DNA of 64,000 nucleotides, from NCBI GenBank assembly GCA_010015675.1, contig ML976992.1:884491-948490 (forward strand), given 5' to 3'. Source of the stretch: Byssothecium circinans (taxonomy: Eukaryota > Ascomycota > Dothideomycetes > Pleosporales > Massarinaceae). Below, piece by piece: positions 57,101-64,000 of this stretch; the stretch's first letter is position 1; the number at the start of each line of letters is the position of its first letter. The notes under the pieces were generated by a model that saw only the letters and a list, made by a program, of their open reading frames with translations, did not search any database and had not been told where the DNA came from. The translations under genes and the position numbers were made by a program.

Positions 57101-57330
57101 ACGAAGACTTGGATCACCTTGTCATACTCTTTCATGGCTTCGAGAAAGCCCTCAAGTCTGCGCATACTTTGCATTTTCTTCGTTGAGGCATGTTGTTTTT
57201 GTATTTCGTCGGCTGCAAGCTGGAGGTCGTCGAATGTTGTGGTACCAAACTGTTTCTTTTCCTTTGGTGATAATGACTTCTTGAAGCGCTCTAACGCTAG
57301 CTGGAACGAGACTGACTGCAACGATGCCAT
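54165..57330 (-). CDS. NACHT-domain STAND (NLR-like) protein with C-terminal zinc fingers
   Basis: Five exons on the minus strand: 57330-56472, 56426-55845, 55794-55674, 55628-55368 and 55317-54165, about 991 aa; introns 44-50 nt. Residues ~60-220 form a helical N-terminal domain with VLAFVWGPMKFLLQ, which I associate with DUF7708. The NACHT domain follows: P-loop TGIPGAGKTILAS completed across the first splice, and Walker B KLYIILDGIDECD at ~376-387. A DGMFLFARLM segment and a winged-helix-like block (LLSWLVCAKRPLKWREIQCA, DLVHHTTKRYLVEK) come next. Instead of WD, ankyrin or TPR repeats the C-terminus carries Cys/His fingers: CPRVNC...H, CSFPGC...H, CDGCGQSFTRKH...H, CRTCGQRFVRQW...H and a CC...CGKEFNRGD finger. 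Such proteins are candidate immune or non-self sensors, but no function is shown. It is head-to-head with the SNF2/RING helicase. Confidence 0.85.
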
Positions 57331-57590
57331 CGATACGGATCAATATCAAGTCGGGTCATTTGATGCGGGCAAAGATGATAGAGAATACGAAAAAACAGGA
57401 GATAGAGAAGGATGCGGGGACTGATTCTGGCTAAATGTCGTATCTTGCGGCAGTGTTCAGCCACGCGAGGCTGTGCTTCACCGGTCAAACTGCGTGCCTC
57501 GTTACGGCCTTGCCCCCCTTCATCAAACCTTTATATCCGCGATGGAAGGTTTTCCATAACAATCCACTGCCACTGGTATTCGCTGTCGAG
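57331..57590. promoter_or_regulatory. Short bidirectional promoter, NACHT gene / SNF2 helicase
   Basis: Only 260 bp separate the two start codons, so the genes very likely share control sequence. An in-frame ATG at 57435 could extend the helicase by 52 residues, but that extension is not helicase-like and would crowd the NACHT promoter further. Confidence 0.6.
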
Positions 57591-60500
57591 ATGGAAACCT
57601 TGAATTGTTTCGGAGGTTCTTTGGAGGCGAACCGTGGTCGGAAGCGACCAGCGGAAGAAGGTAAGGCGATCTGCTAAAAAGTTGCCCATTGCCCTCATCA
57701 CTCAGATACCAAGGATCGGGCACGAAGTTTTAATCGCTTAGACGCATCGTATCTAATGCAGCCTTCAGATGACTTAACTATCGCGAGCACTTCACGTGAC
57801 CAGAGTCGCAGTCCACTGCCCACACCACGGTGCACTGAGCTCGAGATTCCGCTGTGCCTGGGCTCCCTTTCAGATATACAGGTCCAGATACGGAGTGATC
57901 CTCTCCCATCAGTATATCGATTCGAAGAACAGGTTGCTTTGGAACTACTTCCGAAAGGAGCCAACGTATGGATCAAACATGCAGCAGGCGATCCGTTTGG
58001 GTGTTTGACCACGAAGGTGTCACAAGGGTTGAAGCGTTTGAGAAAGGCCGCCTACCCTTGTGTCGAAGTGCAAGGAATTATCGCTCTGTCGAAACTGGAA
58101 GAGGCTAGAGTATCGTGGTGAGTGATTCCACAGTGCCTGTGGCATGGGTAGGTTATGCTGATTTGGCATTAAATGTGATAGGAAAAGAACTGGAAGATCC
58201 GCAATGTCAACCATCCATGTGAACGTCTATGGGCATCCTCATTGTGCTAAATCTGTAGGCCATGAGCTCACATCAGTGAAGCTTTTCCTCCAACCTCCAG
58301 TGGTAGATCTTCGGGATCTTGTGTACGACAATCCCCAAGAACTAAAGCTCACGAATGCGCCCTCTGCGCAAGCGAGAGTCGAACATATTGACGTTACAGA
58401 TCGATCTCCGGTAGACGAGCGCAAAGAAGTGGCACAGTCGGAAATCGAAGCCATATTAGACCATATACCGCAGCCTACCGCCCTTCGGGAAGTTGCCGTA
58501 GACAATCGTATCATCACTACTCTAATAAGGTTAGTATTTCATGATTCTCGACAGGAATGGCTCACTGAATATTATAGGCATCAAAAAGACGCCATCAACT
58601 TCATGTCCGAGCGAGAGGCTGGAGGTCTACGGTCTTCACTAAGTTTCTGGCACCACAAGATGTCAGAAAATGGCGTTGTTTAGTACGTTTGCTACAAGCA
58701 TCCCAATGGTAGAACATTGTGGTAAGACTAACTGGAGCTTAGCCACGAAAATGTTATTACCCGTTCCAAGGACAGTGATGGAGTTGACCCTTTGGGTGGA
58801 ATTCTTGGTGATGATATGGGCTTGGGCAAAACCCTTTCCACATTAGCTGTAATCGTTGGATCGCTTAGGCGAGCATTGGATTTCGCGATAGAAAGAACTA
58901 GGGCGGCCCCAAGTACCTGGCATAGTATCGTCCCATCGAAAGCAACGCTTGTTGTGGTACCGTCTTCTTGTAGGATCTCTTCACCTCACTTCCCACTCAA
59001 CCTAATGTTATACTGATTTGGGTAGTACTATTAGACAGCTGGGCGGAGGAGATCCAGAAGTGAGTTACTTGAGAACTTTGAGTGTCTTCTCTAACATTTT
59101 AGGCATATCGTTCCAGGAACAGTTCGCCTGTGCAGATATCACGGGGCTGGAAAGCCCGTCAGTCTAACAGGGTTACTGTCGTGCGACATTGTGATCACAA
59201 CGTATGCCACAGTCTCTGCGGAGTTTTGCCGAGGGCAGAGTATGATAAGTCGCGTGGAGTGGTACCGAGTTGTACTTGATGAAGGTATGTACTCAAAATG
59301 GCTCCTGAGCCTTCTGTTAATACTGTCAAAGCGCACACAATTCGTAACGTTTCCACGAGGCAATTCAGAGCTATCAATTCCATCCCTGCGCACATCCGTT
59401 GGTGTTTGACTGGGACGCCTATACAGAACTCTCTTGAGGATCTCGGCGCGTTGGTTAAATTTCTTAGAGTACCCCTGCTCGACGATATCACAACTTTTCG
59501 GAAGTATGTGATCACACCTATTATGAATAACGGTCGATTTGTAAACCTGCGACGACTCCTCGGCTTAATATGCCTCAGACGCACGAAAACTCTACTACAA
59601 CTGCCTGATCCGGTGACCCATTCAGAAATGCTGGAGTTATCATTGGCAGAATCGGAGATATATAATGACTTTGGAGAAAGCTGTAGAAGAGCGATCGACT
59701 CGGCAGTTTCTGGGCACAGCTTGAAGAAAGCAAACAACCATATCATCCAGATGGTATTAGGAATGCGCCTATTCTGCAATGACGGAGCACGAGCTTTCAC
59801 GGGCAAATGGAGACCACAGGGATTGCCATCTGATCCAGAAGAAGCTTTAAGCTACTTGCAAAGTTGCGGGAACGCTTTTTGCCGTCGATGCGAATGCGAG
59901 GTCCAAAGCATGTACACGGTGGATGACCGAAGCTCGGGCGTGCTTACACTTTGCCAGCATTTGATTTGTGGTGAGTGCGTTCAGGCTTTCGAAGCCGACT
60001 TGGACAGCAACAGCGTAGATGGGCGGGCACAGTGCCCAGAATGTGGTATGACTGGAGCACGAGATGCGATGGTTGTCGACCCATCACAACGATCTGATAT
60101 GCTATCCGGAAACGTGTATCCCACGAAACTTTTAGCTCTTCGTGAGAATGTTTGCTGTCAAGATGCGTCGGAAAAATCGTAAGTCCGCAATAAAAAAAAT
60201 CTCAAACTCGCTCGAAGTTCACCAAGCTGACCTGGTAACCAGTGTCGTATTCTCCTTTTGGAAGAAAACTCTCGATCTTGTTGCCGAACTATTCCAGCAA
60301 ATTAGATTTCCTTTTCTCCGTATCCACGGTAGCATCCCTTCGTCGCAAAGATCCAAGATTCTGACGGAGTTTGAACAATCCACTTCAGCAAGGGTGCTTC
60401 TGATCACATTCGGCACAGGTGGAGTTGGGTAAGCATCACTCTGATAGAATATTTACTATCTGTTGACAATGAGGATGTAGAATCAACAAACTAATGGTCG

Positions 60501-60884
60501 CAAATCACATTCACATTCTCGAGCCACAATGGAATCCTTCCGTTGAAAGCCAAGCAATCGGACGCATCCTGAGGTTCGGACAAGAAAGAAACGTCAAAAT
60601 CTTACGATACATCATGAAGAACACAGTCGAAGGGGTGAGTTGATACGAACTTATGACTATTTAAACTGTGCTTTTTCTTACAGGCCTTAGGCCGTGCAGT
60701 CGCAACAGTTACGCAAACTACAACTCGCACGTGGCGGTTTCGGCGTGACTAAAGATGAGCATACGTCACAGCGCATCCAGGAGATAATGGTAGGATGCAA
60801 CCCAAAAAATCTCCCATTTTCCGCATCCAAACATTACTTACTAAATACTAGAACTTGCTCTGCCCTTCTAAGTCAGATAAATGA
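57591..60884 (+). CDS. SNF2-family helicase with RING finger (HLTF/Rad5-like)
   Basis: Twelve exons: 57591-57660, 57706-58117, 58182-58529, 58578-58682, 58743-58969, 59026-59059, 59103-59284, 59332-60178, 60243-60428, 60481-60634, 60691-60789 and 60852-60884, all in phase, about 898 aa. The helicase motifs are intact: GDDMGLGKT (I), VLDEAHTIRN (II), CLTGTPIQNSLEDL (III), LRIHGSIPSSQR (IV) and TFGTGGVGINKL to QAIGRILRFGQ (V-VI). A RING-type finger (CRRC...CQHLICGEC...CPEC) is inserted between the RecA-like lobes, the arrangement of HLTF, Rad5 and Rad16. No N-terminal HIRAN domain was recognised. Family members translocate on DNA and some ubiquitinate PCNA or histones; the exact role is unknown. 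The C-terminus SQRIQEIMNLLCPSKSDK resembles the short tail of Rad5, but a longer alternative exists downstream. Confidence 0.82.
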
Positions 60885-60970
60885 CAGTAAGACTTGCTTG
60901 CGGCACGAATGATTCAACTTAGGAGTAGGGATTCAACCCACAAGATTTTATCTGGTTTTCCTTTCTACAG

Positions 60971-61269
60971 TGGAGGAATGGCTGCAAAATATTTTAGCTA
61001 TACACCATGATACTATCCAAAAGGTCACAGTTGCCGGTGCGATCTTATCGTCACACCAAGTCTTCAACTTGGGCCTATTGTCAGGAGGCCCCACTTCTCT
61101 CCCCCCTTCATTGGATGCCATCATAAATTGGGCAACGTTCGATAAAAAACCTTCAACTTACGTAGTGGGCTCCTTTTCAGGCTTAAATAGAGACGTACAT
61201 TCAGTTACGATGAACAATCGGTACTACTACAAGGCACAGCCTGAAGAAGCGGTTACACTAGTGGCATAA
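60971..61269 (+). other. Possible alternative 3' coding exon of the helicase gene
   Basis: An open stretch of about 99 codons that begins without an ATG, directly after a strong TTTCTACAG acceptor. If the intron at 60790-60851 is retained and a GTAAGA donor at 60887 is used, the helicase frame runs into it, extending the C-terminus by ~130 residues. Alternatively it is a relic of another gene. The sequence (WLQNILAIHHDTIQKV..., YYYKAQPEEAVTLVA at the end) matches no family I know. Confidence 0.35.
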
Positions 61270-63635
61270 GTCCTACAACGACTGCACTAAGCACTTGCGG
61301 ATTTTGATTAGAGCCTTGAACATAGGACTTCTGAAGTTAGTGAGCTAGCCTTTCGAGTATCCAACTTCCATATAGGACTGACACAAAAATTCGATTAAAG
61401 GCTGCAGCCAAACTGTGGTAAACCGTCTCGCTCTTCCCTAGATCTTAGGTAATGTGCTTTCTTAATGCTGTGTAAAACGTAGAATAAATGATAAGTGGGA
61501 TTTATAGTAGCACCACGAACGATATTGGCTAGAATTATCTATTACGTATCACAAATCCTATTTTTGGCCTAGCTCGTAACGCCCTGAGCTTGCCATTGTT
61601 CCTCATTGCAGAGCCGCAATCATGTAAGCAAACTAAACTCCATAAGGGCATAGTGTTCGTAAATGGTAGGTTCGAAATTTAGTTCGTATCACTGCAACGC
61701 ATATAAGTCATCGAAGACGATGGTTTCCTAGTGGTACATAATTTTTGTACGCTTTAGCACTGAGATTCGAATTCTTCGCTTATCCTGTTCACTGTTCAGT
61801 ATAATAAAGTTGTAGCTCCATGCAGTTGAGTAAAAAAAGTATTTTGAGTTCTTTTTTTTGCCACCACAATGAGACTCAATTTCCTACTGCATTTGTTGCA
61901 AATTAGGTTTGCTTGGGTTCTCGTAAAGAAACTCGAGCTTTTTTGTAATGATCTGGTCATAAAGTCAACCTAAGATTAGATTGGTGATAATAGTATGGGA
62001 TTCCGTGTACGGAAGGACGAGTTGCTACTTGGTAAGCCTACCATGGTACCTGGTAGCCTCGTAGCGGATATATATCAATGCCTACGATCACATCGCATGA
62101 CTCCGCCCCCAATGAGTGAGTCACAACAAGCTCTTGATATATTTACGGACTCATAACTACGTAATCGCAATAAAATTCTACAAATGCCAAGGGTATTTTC
62201 GCAATACAACAGTCTTGCGCCCGACAGGGTAAGTACAGAGCCTTCACTGCATATTTGTTTAATTCATAGCGCCCTAGAATCAGAGCATATCTTCATCAGC
62301 TCTGTTCTAACGCTTCAGTAAATTCTATGTCTAGGTTTGAAGAGACTATTATTTTTCTAAGGTAACATTACTCGGTGGCGTATAATTCGAGATTGGTCTC
62401 CAACCGACTCACGTTTAATAATACTTAAAAAAATAAAATATATTCCATAGCGTATCGTTGAGGTGGTATTCTATAAGGTAATGAGATACTCCAAGTTTTT
62501 ATTAGGTACTTAACGCCTTTTATAGTGACATGGTTGGGGATAATGCGTTATGATTTGTGTTATATGAGGTCAATTCTACGATCAGATGCGACGTGCAATT
62601 AATCAAAGGTTTTTATGACGAGAGACATACTGTTACGTAGTACTGTAGTGCGCCGAGCTACCTATATAGTAGATATTTTCTTCACTTGGTCTTCTATCTG
62701 AGCGATGGCCGCAACTTAAGCTTTTCTCTCACATTCTTTGCTAACCTCATTCATCCTAGCGCACAACGCGACAGTTTCTCCAGTCCTACCTACATTGCAA
62801 CGCCGCAATTTAGTAAGCATACTAGTAGTGCAGTGCATAACACGTCAGACCTCGGAAACTCCGCTCTGGGCTCCGCTCTTGATTGGTTGAGTGCTGGTGG
62901 CCTGTGTCTTCAAAGCTGTGTAACACCAACTGCAGGCACAGAGAAGACATCTGATTGGCTGTGCTTCCGGTCAACAGCAATATTGAGACTCCCGCGCACG
63001 GGTGGTTTCGGCGTCACCGTGCTTTTGCCACCCGCGCTCTAATTCGTTGCATGCCACTAATTAAATTGGTGTGTAGGGCCTTATTGGTTCGCAAGGGATG
63101 CAATTTCCACGTGACTCCGAAATCAGCTGTGTCCACTACGCTCCGCGAGTACACATCTCAGTGGCCCTTTCTCAGCAAATACGTTGAAACCACTTTATCC
63201 GTTTTCATGCTCTCATCTGGCTGCGTATCCAAGCTTTGCGCTTTTTTCAAATCACATATTGCGATGGTGTCGACGTATTGTTATTCGTACAAGACTCAAA
63301 GCGTTTCATTACGAAACGAACCTCGCTTTCTCACTTTGCTATATACCTTTCCCTTCTTTGGTTTTAAGTAAACAATGATGTTAGTAGTATAACGCTTTCA
63401 TATCTTTGCTTCAAGCAGCCCTTTACGATGTGTCCGCACGCTTGTAGACCCAGTGCATGGACAATCGTTGAATTCATCTCTCGCGCGGCACAGTTACAGT
63501 GACCGACACTTCTCCGCACCGGAGATAATCCCATCACCCACCTCAATTTCCCAGGCGAATCAATTTTCTTGTCATTTCTTACTATTTCTAGGAAATCCGA
63601 ATTAATCACCTAACCCAGCATACCTTACGCATAAC
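61270..63635. other. AT-rich interval without supported genes
   Basis: 2.4 kb. By eye 61.3-62.7 kb is the most AT-rich part of the window, with no long frame in either strand, as expected for degraded repeat or RIP-affected sequence. From about 62.7 kb the composition becomes mixed and includes the second dispersed-repeat copy; ORFs at 62686-63371 look non-coding. The last few hundred bases are the promoter of the SDR-type gene. Confidence 0.5.
62996..63059 (+). repeat. Dispersed repeat, copy A
   Basis: This 64-bp segment pairs in inverted orientation with 53751-53812, 9.2 kb away. In the last third copy A has C or G at four sites where copy B, read in the same sense, has T or A; all four are transitions. 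Confidence 0.65.
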
Positions 63636-64000
63636 ATGCCATCACTAGATCCCGTCCTCATCATCGGGGGCTGCGGAGGCTTAGGCTACCACATCACCCA
63701 GCAACTCCTGGAATCTAGCGACGCCTCCAACATCACGATCCTCGACATCGATACTGAACGTAATCGCGTCAAAGGAGCGCGCTACATCAACGGTAGCGTG
63801 AGCTCTCGAGATGATGTTTCCAAAGTGCTAGAGTTAGCCAAACCTCGTGTCATCTTCCACGTTGCTTCACCGCACTTGATGCACCAGAGCGCTACGCCCG
63901 AGCTTTTCGAGGACGTCAACGTTACCGGTACGCGAAACTTAGTAGATTGCATTTACGAGCGGGGCGATGTCAAGGCGTTGGTTTTTACGTCGAGTACCGG
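63636..64000 (+). CDS. 3-beta-hydroxysteroid dehydrogenase/isomerase-like SDR protein (5' part)
   Basis: Open from ATG 63636 to the window edge (121 codons, no stop, no intron so far). The extended-SDR Rossmann fold is clear: VLIIGGCGGLGYHITQQLLE (GGxGxxG), then ITILDIDTERNR with the acidic NAD-binding residues, FHVASPHLMHQS, NVTGTRNLVDCI and VFTSST leading toward the catalytic Ser/Tyr region beyond the edge. This pattern fits the 3-beta-HSD family, which includes Erg26 (sterol C-3 dehydrogenase) and many secondary-metabolism relatives. Which branch it belongs to cannot be told from the N-terminal third. Confidence 0.8.
   Translation, partial: MPSLDPVLIIGGCGGLGYHITQQLLESSDASNITILDIDTERNRVKGARYINGSVSSRDDVSKVLELAKPRVIFHVASPHLMHQSATPELFEDVNVTGTRNLVDCIYERGDVKALVFTSST

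Noticed and set aside
57435..57590. Upstream in-frame start for the SNF2 helicase
   Set aside because: The added 52 residues are not helicase-like, and the start would leave only about 100 bp to the divergent NACHT start; ATG 57591 is preferred.
62686..63371. Plus-strand ORFs of 118 and 138 codons
   Set aside because: No recognisable domain, they overlap a dispersed repeat, and the composition suits non-coding sequence.

Overview
This window looks like nuclear DNA of a filamentous ascomycete (Pezizomycotina), most likely a dothideomycete. The evidence is genes split by short introns (mostly 43-85 nt) with GT-AG ends and CTRAC/CTAAC-like branch sites, fungal-type housekeeping proteins, a Zn2Cys6 regulator, a Fot1/pogo transposon and base changes resembling repeat-induced point mutation (RIP). 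The class-level placement is inference. No bacterial-type operons, rRNA, CRISPR or convincing tRNA were seen.

Left arm (1-30 kb), ordinary and gene-rich. A meiosis-type kinase of the Ime2/MAK family sits between long non-coding flanks full of homopolymers and microsatellites. It is followed by NAR1 (cytosolic Fe-S assembly) divergent from a GT25-type glycosyltransferase, ARP3 divergent from a taspase-like threonine protease, the TFIIH subunit TFB4, a Baeyer-Villiger-type flavin monooxygenase with a co-oriented Zn2Cys6 regulator downstream, and the CK2 beta subunit.

Middle (30-36 kb), gene-poor and degraded. It holds a DUF7924-type gene with a one-base frameshift inside a conserved block, a small Cys-rich surface-type protein, and the C-terminal half of an APH-type kinase with no N-lobe.

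Core block (37-47.3 kb). A 1295-residue mitochondrial PPR protein is divergent from phosphomevalonate kinase (ERG8). Ribosomal protein L35, with an ATG-only first coding exon and a 15-nt microexon, is divergent from the Golgi SNARE GOS1, which converges on ATP10.

Right arm (47.4-64 kb), accessory in character. A Fot1/pogo element with 47-bp terminal inverted repeats and TA flanks sits 57 bp upstream of the ATP10 start codon. Its transposase has in-frame stops and an 890-base assembly gap covers its centre. Next come an unknown protein, an F-box-like protein, and the most notable locus: a 991-residue NACHT STAND protein with a C-terminal zinc-finger array, head-to-head with a SNF2/RING helicase of the HLTF/Rad5 type across about 260 bp. 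A 2.4-kb AT-rich stretch follows, with one copy of a dispersed repeat whose partner lies beside the NACHT gene. The window ends inside a 3-beta-HSD/SDR-type gene.

Exon boundaries were worked out by hand from reading-frame continuity, splice consensus and family conservation. No alignment or RNA data were available.
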